A stretch of DNA of 64,000 nucleotides, taken from Prevotellaceae bacterium (GTDB taxonomy: Bacteria > Bacteroidota > Bacteroidia > Bacteroidales > Bacteroidaceae). Location: contig JAQXTH010000034.1 in NCBI GenBank assembly GCA_029219385.1, positions 62,001 through 126,000 on the forward strand, in the 5' to 3' direction. This document shows, one piece after another, positions 44,710 through 53,647 of the stretch (within the stretch, counting starts at the first letter, position 1; every line of letters begins with the position of its first letter). Both the position numbers and the translations under genes were made by a program. The notes under the pieces are model-generated. The model ran no database searches, was not told where the DNA came from, and saw only the letters and a list, made by a program, of their open reading frames with translations.

Positions 44710-45040
44710 ACCTTATTATTATTATAATGATATAATATTTTGTACATATTATAAAAGTGTGTCCACGTCTATTTTCGCTATTATTTGGTCACTATACATT
44801 CCGTTCTTCATGCCAAATGTAGTGATATTTCTTATAAAAACCCTCCGATAGCCTGCGAAAGTTTGAAAAAAAACGAAACTTTCGCAGATTATCGGAGGGT
44901 TGATTGTAATTTCTCAATGGACGATTGATAAATTAAGGAGTGGTAAGTGTGTGTTATGATAAGAGTGTTATTCTACGCGTTTCTAATTGTTCAATGTTCT
45001 TTGATTTATGTCAAACAGTGAGTTTAATTTGGATTCTATT
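44710..45040. other. Intergenic interval with a long hairpin
   Basis: AT-rich. Contains the terminator-like hairpin at 44839-44902 and presumably the promoter of the YGP-protein gene; no clear TAnnTTTG box or gene was seen. Confidence 0.5.
44839..44902 (-). terminator. Long terminator-like hairpin after the 45041 gene
   Basis: AACCCTCCGATA and CTGCGAAAGTTTG pair with CGAAACTTTCGCAG and TATCGGAGGGTT, leaving a two-base internal bulge and an A8 loop. Followed by TTTTTATAAG on the minus strand. Confidence 0.75.
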
Positions 45041-45511
45041 TTATTCATTTTTAACTGTTTTTGTCAAATATCCTTTACCGTAACACCAATTACATCTGCT
45101 CTTTATTTGTTGTGTTTCTCCGTCACCCATGTAAATTGTGCGATAATTGTAACCGCCATCGCAATGTTCACAAGTCACATTTTCTTTGTGATAATCATTT
45201 ACAGTGTTAGGTGTCACATAGGTTCCATCATAGGTCATAACTCCGGGCATTGGTGTAACCGGATTGGTTTGCAACCATTGATAGGCAGTAGCAGCTTGCT
45301 GTCTGTAATAATTTAAAACTTGCTGACGCATAATATTGTTTTTTATCTGCATCGAAGTTATTCGCTGGTCCATTTGAGCACACCATATAACACCTCCGGG
45401 ACTATAGTCATAGACATAATCAGGGACATAATACTGTGCATTAACTTTACTTGTCGAAGCAACAAATATAATTGCTAAACAAATTGTCTTAAATAAAACA
45501 GAGGCCTTCAT
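45041..45511 (-). CDS. Secreted protein with DnaJ-type CxxCxGxG motifs
   Basis: 156 residues with a signal peptide (MKASVLFKTICLAIIFVAST, SKVNAQ). The C-terminal 50 residues hold CEHCDGGY and CNWCYGKGY, two CxxCxG(x)G motifs like the DnaJ zinc-binding region. The middle is Gln/Tyr/Pro-rich (NYYRQQAATAYQWLQ). No family recognised. Stands alone between two terminators. Confidence 0.65.
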   Translation of the reverse strand: MKASVLFKTICLAIIFVASTSKVNAQYYVPDYVYDYSPGGVIWCAQMDQRITSMQIKNNIMRQQVLNYYRQQAATAYQWLQTNPVTPMPGVMTYDGTYVTPNTVNDYHKENVTCEHCDGGYNYRTIYMGDGETQQIKSRCNWCYGKGYLTKTVKNE

Positions 45512-45642
45512 TGTTGATTACACTTATTTGTGTCGTGCGCAACCTTTAAATTGTTATTAAATGTTTTTTTGTCTGTTTATGTAACAAAAGCCTTTCAAGT
45601 AACCCCATAAAGAAAATATTTTTCACCTAAATATTAAAAGAG

Positions 45643-45679
45643 AAGGCTGTGCAGTAAAACTCAATTACGACACAGCCTT
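45643..45679 (-). terminator. Hairpin after the 61-aa membrane protein gene
   Basis: AAGGCTGTG (45643-45651) pairs with CACAGCCTT (45671-45679); on the minus strand it is followed by a short pyrimidine-rich stretch, CTCTTTT. Confidence 0.6.
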
Positions 45680-45685
45680 TTCAAA

Positions 45686-45871
45686 TTAGTTAAATGTAGA
45701 AAAGTTGAGAATTAATCCTAAAATAAAGCCTCCTAATGCGGAATATAAATATGCAGAAGCATTTTCAACTTTGTCCTTATTAACAAAATAGCAAATAATT
45801 CCTATGATAGGAAATAAGAAGGAAAAAATCAGAGCAATAACACCGGCTCTTTCGGTTCTTTCATCTGTCAT
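45686..45871 (-). CDS. 61-aa membrane protein
   Basis: Two membrane helices (about 10-30, VIALIFSFLFPIIGIICYFV, and 40-58, AYLYSALGGFILGLILNF), like the C-terminal half of DUF4190-type proteins. Good start (ATG 45871) and own terminator. Function unknown. Confidence 0.6.
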   Translation of the reverse strand: MTDERTERAGVIALIFSFLFPIIGIICYFVNKDKVENASAYLYSALGGFILGLILNFSTFN

Positions 45872-45904
45872 AATAATAAATTTTAAAAATTAAACAATTA
45901 AGTG

Positions 45905-46252
45905 TTATTTGAATCGCACAGAATTAAGTAATTCGTTTACATATTCTGTAGACTTATCGATGTCGTAGAAAGAAGCAAGGAATACTTTTCCTGTTGGGCT
46001 AAAGAGTAAATAAAAGCGCCAATATACATACACACCATTTATATAGTGTTTTGAAATTTTATATAAACAATCATTTCCATTAATCTTAATTGTACCACTG
46101 TCCACATTGACTGTATATAAGATATTTTTATCGTTATCTTTCCAATTGTTCCAATAATTATCAAAGTTTAAACGAGACTTGTCTGAATCATAATCTGAAC
46201 AGATTGTACAATCTCCTATACTGTCATTTTTAATAGTAAATATTTTTATAAA
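45905..46252 (-). CDS. Hypothetical protein without a standard start codon, possibly broken
   Basis: The frame is open from a TAG at 46253-46255 to the stop at 45905. It reads as protein throughout (for example CSDYDSDKSRLNFDNYWNNW, then ILYTVNVDSGTIKINGNDCL and YWRFYLLFSPTGKVFLASF), but the only usual start is GTG 46105, which would discard 49 plausible codons. Either an unusual start is used or the 5' end has been lost, perhaps a signal peptide. No family recognised. Confidence 0.4.
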   Translation of the reverse strand, partial: FIKIFTIKNDSIGDCTICSDYDSDKSRLNFDNYWNNWKDNDKNILYTVNVDSGTIKINGNDCLYKISKHYINGVYVYWRFYLLFSPTGKVFLASFYDIDKSTEYVNELLNSVRFK

Positions 46253-46271
46253 CTATATTGTCAGAATAAAA

Positions 46272-46628
46272 TCATTTTGCCCTTTTCAAAGCATATTCTG
46301 CTTTTCTCATGTAGTCTTGTGCGCGCTCACGGGCATTTTTTGCTTTTCGAGTATAATCTTCGGCTTTGTCTGTTGCATTCTTTGCACGTTGTTGATAGGT
46401 TTTTACATTATCATAATTTTTGCGTTTTGAATAGTATTCGGCTTCTCTTAGATAGCCTTGTGCTTGTCGATTGTAATAGTCTGCTTCGCGTTCGTATCCC
46501 AATGCTTGTTTTGTATAGTATTCTGCTTCACGTTGATAGGATTGTGCTTGCTTGATATAGTAGTCGTTTTGTGCCTTGAGAGGCAATAGGCAAAATAACG
46601 TGATTGTAAGAAAAAAGAGATGCTTCAT
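46272..46628 (-). CDS. Secreted helical protein with 14-residue Tyr/Arg/Glu repeats
   Basis: 118 residues: signal peptide (MKHLFFLTITLFCLLPLKAQ), then three copies of a 14-residue pattern YYxxQAxxYxREAE (YYIKQAQSYQREAE, YYTKQALGYEREAD, YYNRQAQGYLREAE) and two decayed copies. The spacing suits a long amphipathic or coiled-coil helix in the periplasm. No family recognised. Confidence 0.65.
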   Translation of the reverse strand: MKHLFFLTITLFCLLPLKAQNDYYIKQAQSYQREAEYYTKQALGYEREADYYNRQAQGYLREAEYYSKRKNYDNVKTYQQRAKNATDKAEDYTRKAKNARERAQDYMRKAEYALKRAK

Positions 46629-46656
46629 AGTTTAAATTTTGAGAGTAGCATTGTGT

Positions 46657-47151
46657 TTATACGTCAAAAAATAGTTTATATAGAAGTGATAACAGATATA
46701 ATACTAAAGGTAATACTAAAAGTAATACTAAAGGACCGGCTAAACCAATTAAAATGATTATAAGTTCTTTGTATTGAATATAGAATTTTTCTTTTTCATT
46801 TATGTTGAGCATTACTTTAGACCAATCAAAATTGCCGGTAATAGAGTCTATCCAATATGCAACAATTAGGTTGTATGATTTTTCAGAAACAGAAAAGACT
46901 TCTTCACCTCCGTCTTTTAGTTTTAGACATATAAACAACGATTCTTCACTGTCATAACTAATATCTTCGATTTCATTCCATCTGATTGAGCAATATGATT
47001 TGTCCATAATATATGGTCGCGAACCAAAGTCGATTAGATTTTTGTCAACAAAAAATCCTTTACTAATTGTTGCACCCTTTTCAATAGGGAAGTATTTCCA
47101 CCTCCTTACGTTTTTTATTAGTTTATCTTCAAGACGGGGTTCTCTTTTCAT
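46657..47151 (-). CDS. Hypothetical protein with C-terminal membrane segment
   Basis: 164 residues from ATG 47151 (MKREPRLEDKLI); the frame is open to an ATG at 47181. A soluble part with a PH-like mix of strands (KSYCSIRWNEIEDISYDSEE, LFICLKLKDGGEEVFSV) is followed by one long or two short membrane helices (LIIILIGLAGPLVLLLVLPL, VLYLLSLLYKLF). No family recognised. Confidence 0.6.
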   Translation of the reverse strand: MKREPRLEDKLIKNVRRWKYFPIEKGATISKGFFVDKNLIDFGSRPYIMDKSYCSIRWNEIEDISYDSEESLFICLKLKDGGEEVFSVSEKSYNLIVAYWIDSITGNFDWSKVMLNINEKEKFYIQYKELIIILIGLAGPLVLLLVLPLVLYLLSLLYKLFFDV

Positions 47152-47259
47152 TGTTTTATACCCTTGATCTGTGTCGGGCACAATCTTTAGTTTTTACTTG
47201 CTTTGTTTATCTATTTGTTTATGAATATTTGTTTGTGAAAGTAACTCTTTGGTATGATT

Positions 47260-47652
47260 TTATTCTTTAATAATTTCATATTCAGCACCAAACCATTCGT
47301 TTAGAGTATTGTCAACTTTATAGTTGACGTCGGGAGTGATACGCTCTTTTATCTTTTTATAAACAAACAGCATGGCTGCACCCTCGTCAAGAACACCAAG
47401 CACCTTGAACACAGCACTCGGAATGAGGCTCACGGAAGAGATGGTGTAGAGAATAGCAGTATAGACAAGAACGCGGTCGAGGGTGGGAGTTTTTTCGTCG
47501 GTCATAACATAGTAGAATTGCAGCAACGGCTTCGCTGCCACACGTCTCACTTTGATAGCATATGGTCTAATCCATTTCATTACTTCATCAGCCTTACGCT
47601 TCCAATCCACATCTCCAATTTTCTTCATTAGTTCTTTGATGTCCTTGCCCAT
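47260..47652 (-). CDS. YkvA-like DUF1232 membrane protein
   Basis: 130 residues. DUF1232 core TLDRVLVYTAILYTISSVSLIPSAV followed by DEGAAMLFVYKKIKERITP. Start taken at MGKDIKELMKKIGD (47652); the frame continues upstream to 47694 with a hydrophobic stretch that could be an extra helix. Small membrane protein of unknown role, common in Bacteroidetes. Confidence 0.75.
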   Translation of the reverse strand: MGKDIKELMKKIGDVDWKRKADEVMKWIRPYAIKVRRVAAKPLLQFYYVMTDEKTPTLDRVLVYTAILYTISSVSLIPSAVFKVLGVLDEGAAMLFVYKKIKERITPDVNYKVDNTLNEWFGAEYEIIKE

Positions 47653-47951
47653 GATGCAATAGGCAAGAATAGTGATACAAATAATTGTTGTCATAATATT
47701 AACGAAATCGGTTTCTGCTTATTTAGAGTGTGCACAGATGAATTTTATATCATAGATAGTCAGAAAATAATAACTTATTGGGTATTCTTTCAGATAATTG
47801 CCATGAGTGTTAATATAATGCCATAGCATGGTATCGCTTGTTTTTCACCGACCTTGCATTTGTCGCTTTCGAAAGTCCATATTCCATCATATTTACAAGA
47901 AATCTTTTATGCCCCATAAACATTATAGAATCCCCATTTCCCATGCTTTAG

Positions 47952-48524
47952 TTATGTGTTTGAGAAATTGATTTTGCAAATGGCGTTTTTTAATTGATGA
48001 AATTGGTTTTCTTCAAATTCAATGCTTGAAACTCCATCCATAAGTGCTTGACCACTTTTCACTCCGCCCATTCCTGCAACTTGAGTAGAAGCACCTCCTA
48101 CGAGAGCACACGCGCCTGCTAGTAAACCTCCAACAATACCCGTGACATCTTTTTTATTTCGTTCCCACCAAGACGAATTGAACTGTATGGTGTTTATATT
48201 TTTTTGCAACTGTCTAACGTTATTATAATCTCTTTGATACCAATAGCATATCATTTCACCCAAATACGCTAATAATTGCCTATTTCTACATTCTTCAGAT
48301 GTTGCTTTATGAAATAACTCAATTGCATTAGGGAAATGGGCATAAATCTCATAATTAGGCATTCTACCTAACCTTTGAAATAAAACCAATGCTTTTTCAA
48401 ATGATGCGTTTACAGTCACTCTAGAAGCATATTGCTTTTTAATAAGAGATAAATATCTATTTATGCCTTCATTCGGAAATGTTTTATCGAAAATAAGGAA
48501 TATGAATTGCTCTAAATCTTCCAT
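47952..48524 (-). CDS. Hypothetical protein with Gly/Ala-rich hydrophobic segment
   Basis: 190 residues. Mostly helical (TPR-like spacing around residues 40-110) with a hydrophobic glycine-rich stretch near residue 130 (VTGIVGGLLAGACALVGGAS). No family recognised. Lies 6 bp after the gene at 48531 and is its likely partner. Confidence 0.55.
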   Translation of the reverse strand: MEDLEQFIFLIFDKTFPNEGINRYLSLIKKQYASRVTVNASFEKALVLFQRLGRMPNYEIYAHFPNAIELFHKATSEECRNRQLLAYLGEMICYWYQRDYNNVRQLQKNINTIQFNSSWWERNKKDVTGIVGGLLAGACALVGGASTQVAGMGGVKSGQALMDGVSSIEFEENQFHQLKNAICKINFSNT

Positions 48525-48530
48525 ACAATT

Positions 48531-48959
48531 TTATTCTACATCTTGGGTGTAAATAGTTTGTCCCATTGCCGTTGAGAAATCCTGTTGAAGAACCTCCATT
48601 ACATGAGTATCTAATTTTGATTGTTTAATCATACCCCATATTTGTGCCAATAATACCGGCCATAGAACCAGCATTGTTATCATTGTTGGAATTGCTTGCT
48701 GTGCAAAAATACCAACTCCGGTTTTAACGAGTACGTTAGGTGATGTCGAATGCATTTCTATTTTTAGCGCAGATTTCATTCCAAGAATAGCTTTGAACAT
48801 CCCTCCTTTTTTTATAGTGATATTCCATTTTCCATCTGAGATTTTTTGAGCATTTATATCAAAACCTTCTTGTTGCATTTGTTCTGAGAATTGTTTTGCT
48901 ACTTTATCAATATAGCTGTCACAATTATAAAATATTTTAGATGAACTAAATTTTCCCAT
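48531..48959 (-). CDS. Hypothetical membrane protein
   Basis: 142 residues from ATG 48959 (MGKFSSSKIFYNCDSYIDKV); upstream in-frame codons to 49007 overlap a terminator hairpin, which favours this start. A soluble alpha/beta N-terminal half (KWNITIKKGGMFKAILGMKS) and one or two membrane helices (IPTMITMLVLWPVLLAQIWG). Probably begins a new transcript after the hairpin at 48994-49034. Confidence 0.55.
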   Translation of the reverse strand: MGKFSSSKIFYNCDSYIDKVAKQFSEQMQQEGFDINAQKISDGKWNITIKKGGMFKAILGMKSALKIEMHSTSPNVLVKTGVGIFAQQAIPTMITMLVLWPVLLAQIWGMIKQSKLDTHVMEVLQQDFSTAMGQTIYTQDVE

Positions 48960-48993
48960 AATGATTTGATTAAAAAAATTATAATTGTAGAAA

Positions 48994-49034
48994 CAGACTC
49001 TTACCAAATGTATACTTACAATGGTAAGAGTCTG
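48994..49034 (-). terminator. Terminator-like hairpin between 49043 and 48959 genes
   Basis: CAGACTCTTACCA pairs with TGGTAAGAGTCTG around a 15-nt loop. No long T run, so termination may be partial. It marks the 3' boundary of the second sigma-led operon or an internal break. Confidence 0.65.
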
Positions 49035-49042
49035 TATAGTAT

Positions 49043-49378
49043 TTATTTTATATTATAAATATTTCGTTTATTAACTTGACGTTTTAAGAACATTGCGTTT
49101 CGTTTGGGATCATGAAGGAGCATACCATATGCTAAGATTATAGCGGGATCCTTCATTTTAAGTGTATCTCTAAGGAATTTAACGTCGATGCCTTCAATAG
49201 GTTCGAATTTTCGAATCTTATTTGTCTCCAACCATTCCTCAAGCATTGCATAGGCATCGGGATTTTCAATATTTTTAAGATTGAGAAGGTTTTCCACAGT
49301 ATTATCTAAACCAAACTCGGGAATATATCCACAATCAATCAATCTTTGTCTCAAATTGTTTTTATCTATTGTTTTCAT
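49043..49378 (-). CDS. Hypothetical 111-aa protein
   Basis: Small cytosolic, probably helical protein (FLRDTLKMKDPAIILAYGML, LHDPKRNAMFLKRQ). 4 bp after the metallopeptidase-like gene, so co-transcribed. No family recognised. Confidence 0.55.
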   Translation of the reverse strand: MKTIDKNNLRQRLIDCGYIPEFGLDNTVENLLNLKNIENPDAYAMLEEWLETNKIRKFEPIEGIDVKFLRDTLKMKDPAIILAYGMLLHDPKRNAMFLKRQVNKRNIYNIK

Positions 49379-49382
49379 ATTT

Positions 49383-50300
49383 TTAAGCCATTAAATTAAT
49401 TCCGTCATTAAACATTTGACTAGTAACATTTCTAACGACAGTGTTGCCTGCATAGTTAGAATCAATCTCAAGAGGGTTATATGAATACCCCCAAGGATCG
49501 AAACATGTGGGTTCATCATAATTATATATAGCAGTTGCCACAGCCCACTCATTTCTTACTTCGTCAGAAACATCATGATAACCATTTATACATTCGCTTT
49601 GATATTGATGACGTAATTCGTGAGTAACAGTATCCAAAATTTGGAAAGGTGTTGTATATTCTCCAATAAGTTGTTCAGATATATGAATCACACCATCACC
49701 ATTATTTGAACCGAGAACGCCAGGTTCCATCTCTTCAATGCATACGCCTTTGTAATTCTCCAATTCAAATGCTTCAGCAACTTTTTCTGCATACATGCAA
49801 GCAATATCCTTTCTTTCTTCAGGACTCATATTGCCCCATTCGGCAATAACACCAGGATTGAAGATTTCCAAAGCTGCCTCAGAACATTTCTCTAATCCAA
49901 ATTCGCGTCCTTCTGTAATGCCTTCATTTAATTTTGCAGTCTCTGGGAATTGAATATCAGATAAGGATTTCTTTTCATTGTGTGTAAAAAAATCTTTAAC
50001 GTTCTCGTACACACCACAGCAATAATCCTTTATTCCCTCTGACACTTTTGTGCCAAATTCAACAATCGTTTCTTTAGCATTTTCCATAGCATTGTTAAAC
50101 ACTTCTTTACAGTCTTGAATTTTTTCATTGACCGCAGGGATATCAGAAATACGCTGTATTCCATACGCAATTGCTCCAGCTTGACCTCCTGTCATTGCTC
50201 TCATCTCTTTTGTGTTGTCAATAATTTCTTGACTAACATCTTGGTTTGTAGACTCAATATTATTATTGAGTTCTTCCATGTTTTGAAATTCGTAACCCAT
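49383..50300 (-). CDS. Putative zinc metallopeptidase (HELRH)
   Basis: 305 residues. The C-terminal half carries an HExxH motif (ILDTVTHELRHQYQSE, about residue 226) followed by acidic and aromatic residues that could supply the third ligand. The N-terminal half is helical with a glycine-rich hydrophobic stretch (MTGGQAGAIAYGIQ), reminiscent of secreted or injected substrate proteins. No signal peptide. It ends operon 2 together with 49043. Confidence 0.6.
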   Translation of the reverse strand: MGYEFQNMEELNNNIESTNQDVSQEIIDNTKEMRAMTGGQAGAIAYGIQRISDIPAVNEKIQDCKEVFNNAMENAKETIVEFGTKVSEGIKDYCCGVYENVKDFFTHNEKKSLSDIQFPETAKLNEGITEGREFGLEKCSEAALEIFNPGVIAEWGNMSPEERKDIACMYAEKVAEAFELENYKGVCIEEMEPGVLGSNNGDGVIHISEQLIGEYTTPFQILDTVTHELRHQYQSECINGYHDVSDEVRNEWAVATAIYNYDEPTCFDPWGYSYNPLEIDSNYAGNTVVRNVTSQMFNDGINLMA

Positions 50301-50325
50301 TTTAGTATGTTTTAAATAATAAGAT

Positions 50326-50895
50326 TCACTTCACTGTTACCAGCCCTTTTTCAAAAATTTCTCCATTATATGTCCAATAAGGTGCTTCAACTATGCATTC
50401 CTGACCAGGTTGAACAGATGTTGGTTTGTAATATTTTTTAATGGATTGATTACTCCATGTGATTGTTTTCTCATTTTGAGAACGAATACCGCATTTTAAT
50501 AAAATATTCATTATCTCAGTTGCTTTGTCCTTATAGAGTACAATATCCCATGTATTTCTATCTTTTGAAAATATAGAAAACCACTTTTTTAGTTCTTCAT
50601 TGTTGCGAGCCGCAATAATTTGCTCAAGATTATTAAAATTAATTTCAGCAATATATAATTCAGAGGAACCATTTATAATGTCACATAAACTATTCATTGT
50701 TCCAGAAAAATGTTTTATATGTAATGAAAATAGTTCTACAATACTATTGTTTTGTGTTCCTGTTTGTGAAGTCTGTATGACTTTTTTCTTCCTTAATTTA
50801 TCTTTTTTATAAAATTGTACTATACAGTACCCTATACCAATAACGAACAGTCCTCCCAAAACAGGCCAAATTGGATTAATTGAATTTGTTGACAT
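50326..50895 (-). CDS. Membrane-anchored hypothetical protein
   Basis: 189 residues with one N-terminal helix (INPIWPVLGGLFVIGIGYCI) and a soluble domain containing LYKDKATEIMNILLKCGIRS. No family recognised. Lies between the HerA-like ATPase gene (11 bp) and the metallopeptidase gene on the same strand. Confidence 0.55.
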   Translation of the reverse strand: MSTNSINPIWPVLGGLFVIGIGYCIVQFYKKDKLRKKKVIQTSQTGTQNNSIVELFSLHIKHFSGTMNSLCDIINGSSELYIAEINFNNLEQIIAARNNEELKKWFSIFSKDRNTWDIVLYKDKATEIMNILLKCGIRSQNEKTITWSNQSIKKYYKPTSVQPGQECIVEAPYWTYNGEIFEKGLVTVK

Positions 50896-50906
50896 AATGA
50901 CTATAT

Positions 50907-53642
50907 TTATAAGTTAATAATTGGTTTCGCAATTTTTACCCAGGATGCTGCATCATCCAAATCTCCTGCAATGATTGCATTACCTTGTTCCAATGTTGGA
51001 ATAATGCCTTTTTGGTCATCTCTCAATGCGAGAGATTGAGCCATTACAGCACAATCGTCAATAGCTGCCATTCTATGACAAATTTTGTAATTGGTATTTT
51101 TTATCACATCAGGAATTAACTTAGTTGGAACTTGGTCTATTATCATAAAGCCTTCGCCAAGCGACCTAATTTCAGATAGCATATTTGAAAATAGGTCAGC
51201 TACAACTTGTTGAGGATTTCCTGAACCTTCTGCAGCAAGACTTGGCTTTGATAATACATTATGAGCTTCCTCTATAACCGTTAGGTGCATTAGTTCATTA
51301 GCCTGTGCCATTTTCCTATATTGTTCATCATACGAATATGCAGATGTGCGATATTCATACAATGAAAGTAGAATCATTGACATGATTAAAGCCTTATCTT
51401 TGGCATTAGGTATTTTACTTAAATTGATAACACAATTCTGATTGAATAGTTTTGTATATGAAGTTGAAATATATTCATTTAATATTTTACCTCGTTTGCC
51501 TCTTGTTAAATACTTGAATCTGGTTTCAAGAGCTGCTACAAAACTATCTGTGACACGTTGCTCATATCCTCTATTTTGCAGTATACGTTTCGCTACACCC
51601 AAAGCTCCTTCCAACAATGGATATTTAGGCAACTGATCCATTTCTTCCTCTTCAAAATCATCTACCTTCTCCTTCAAATAAGCATATAATGCTTCATCCA
51701 TGATAACAGGAAGAATATCTCCTGTTGGCAATGTCGCATTAATCAATGCTGTAATCTTTTCACACCGGGTTTGCATATCTATAGGAGCTCCATCAATTGC
51801 TGCCGGTTGGAAAGGGTTTAGACGAAGGTTTGACAACATTGTTCCCTCAAACATTGATAATCCCGGCTCGAAGATTGTTATTCTTCGTTTTGCTTTCTCA
51901 TTCTCAGGAAGATTTAATTTATCAATTTCTTGATTTTGTTTAATTGCCCAGCGTACCCATTCATCCTTGGCAGGTTCAATAATCAACACCGGTTTCTGTT
52001 TCTCAAGAACAGCATTTATAAGTGTCTTGCAAGTTGTAGTTTTTCCACATCCTGTAGAACCAACTATTAATGCGTGCCTAACAAGAGAATTGACCGAGAT
52101 GGTATAAGGATTATTTTGTACGATTCCTGTATCTACAATATTTCCTATTTTTACAAGTTCCTCGTTTGTATGATTTTTACCAGGGTTATTTGCAAAGCGT
52201 ACGGCATTTTTCACAAAACGGATTCCTGGCACATCCTTACGTGGCAAAGATGTAAAAAGCGATAATTCCTCGGTATTTACAGGAGTACTAACATATTGAT
52301 ATGCTTTACCAAACATATGCCACTCATCTTCATCTTTAACAAATTCATTTGCATCTGGATTTAAGATGGGTATTAAGTTAAAATTCTTTATTGTATCTAA
52401 AGCAGATTTAGAATTGAATATATGTGTACGTATTGGTTCAACTCTTGTGTAATCTCCAGAGTAAACCGAACGTAATGTTCCAGTTATTAAATCTACATTG
52501 TCAAGCGTGTCAGCTAAAATGTAAACACCTGCATTCCAAAAACCGATATCACGACCGGAACGCAATCTTTCACAATGTTTGTCTGTAAGCATTTCAGAAT
52601 ATTGAGCAAACTTATTTAAATAGTCTTTAGCTACAGATTGGCTATAAGAAACACTATTACTTGTGGATAAACTTCTACTAAATCCAATATTCCCTTGTAT
52701 GCCTAACGCTCGCATGAATACACTGATTGTGTTTTTTGCAGCTAATGCCGCAGGATTGGCGGATAATAATGCACCTGTAACAAGATTGGTTAAAGGGCCT
52801 AAATTACCTTGTCCTAATCCAAATCCAAAACCTCCGTTCATACCAGTATAACTACCTTCAGAGTAGGAGTGACTGCTACTTTCAGTAACATGACGTGTGA
52901 CTTCAGAATGTATATCACTACCTAATTGTTGATATTTTGCTATTATATCGGTTATTTGACTATCTGTTAAAGGATCTGCGATTACAATTAGTGAGTAATT
53001 TGCATTAATACCATTAGTATTTTTAAAACCAAATGCTAATTTGTCTAATGTTTGGAGCACTCCAAATTGAGTCCCTTTACGAAAAGAGGGAATACCTGTA
53101 ATTGCACCACAACAAGCAGAATATGAAATTTGTTTATTTATGGATTTAATATCTTTTCTGGAAACATCATCGCCAAGAGATAATTCTTTCAAATCAATTC
53201 CAGGCATAGAACCGACCAATGCACATTTGCATTTTTTTAATTGTTCAGATATATTATTACCCTTTACTCCAAGATACAAATGTGTTTCTCCGTTACGTCT
53301 TTGCAAAAGGAATATCAATTTTTGTTTCCAAGCATGCAAAGAGGATAATACTCCTTGCCATCTTGATAATAAATCATAGTCGTCTATACGTAACGGAGAC
53401 ACAGGTAACCGTTCTATACGAATCCAACCAATTTCTTCATATTCTGGCAATTCTATAATATTAAAATCCGTTCTTTGTGATACATCTTCTAAATAAGAAC
53501 GTTCTAACATATAGTCCATTAGTGGATTTGCTAAATCTACCGGTAATTCATAAATTGGTTTTTGCTTTTGCTTTAAGTTATCAATACTATCTTGAACATT
53601 AAAACAGTCTTTTCCAAAAAATCTTTTTAAGAATCTACTCAT
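50907..53642 (-). CDS. HerA/FtsK-type ATPase (DUF87-like)
   Basis: 911 residues. The C-terminal ATPase (about 510-911) has the P-loop IVGSTGCGKTTTCKTL (528-535), a Walker B-like LTVIEEAHNVLS, and the HerA/VirB4-like sensor stretch GFMIIDQVPTKLIPDVIKNT. The N-terminal half holds a Gly/Ser-rich region (about 250-330, SEGSYTGMNGGFGFGLGQGN) without a known domain. Family members pump DNA or act as hexameric switches in conflict systems. No nuclease partner is next to it. It follows the Hsp70-like gene after 5 bp. Confidence 0.8.
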   Translation of the reverse strand: MSRFLKRFFGKDCFNVQDSIDNLKQKQKPIYELPVDLANPLMDYMLERSYLEDVSQRTDFNIIELPEYEEIGWIRIERLPVSPLRIDDYDLLSRWQGVLSSLHAWKQKLIFLLQRRNGETHLYLGVKGNNISEQLKKCKCALVGSMPGIDLKELSLGDDVSRKDIKSINKQISYSACCGAITGIPSFRKGTQFGVLQTLDKLAFGFKNTNGINANYSLIVIADPLTDSQITDIIAKYQQLGSDIHSEVTRHVTESSSHSYSEGSYTGMNGGFGFGLGQGNLGPLTNLVTGALLSANPAALAAKNTISVFMRALGIQGNIGFSRSLSTSNSVSYSQSVAKDYLNKFAQYSEMLTDKHCERLRSGRDIGFWNAGVYILADTLDNVDLITGTLRSVYSGDYTRVEPIRTHIFNSKSALDTIKNFNLIPILNPDANEFVKDEDEWHMFGKAYQYVSTPVNTEELSLFTSLPRKDVPGIRFVKNAVRFANNPGKNHTNEELVKIGNIVDTGIVQNNPYTISVNSLVRHALIVGSTGCGKTTTCKTLINAVLEKQKPVLIIEPAKDEWVRWAIKQNQEIDKLNLPENEKAKRRITIFEPGLSMFEGTMLSNLRLNPFQPAAIDGAPIDMQTRCEKITALINATLPTGDILPVIMDEALYAYLKEKVDDFEEEEMDQLPKYPLLEGALGVAKRILQNRGYEQRVTDSFVAALETRFKYLTRGKRGKILNEYISTSYTKLFNQNCVINLSKIPNAKDKALIMSMILLSLYEYRTSAYSYDEQYRKMAQANELMHLTVIEEAHNVLSKPSLAAEGSGNPQQVVADLFSNMLSEIRSLGEGFMIIDQVPTKLIPDVIKNTNYKICHRMAAIDDCAVMAQSLALRDDQKGIIPTLEQGNAIIAGDLDDAASWVKIAKPIINL

Positions 53643-53647
53643 ATTAA

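Noticed and set aside
47790..47900. Minus-strand stretch reading KISCKYDGIWTFESDKCKVG and continuing to LTLMAII-stop
   Set aside because: It looks like part of a protein but has no start and a stop just upstream; an overlapping 43-codon frame starting MGNGDSIMFMGHK is equally possible. Too short to call either; may be a gene remnant.
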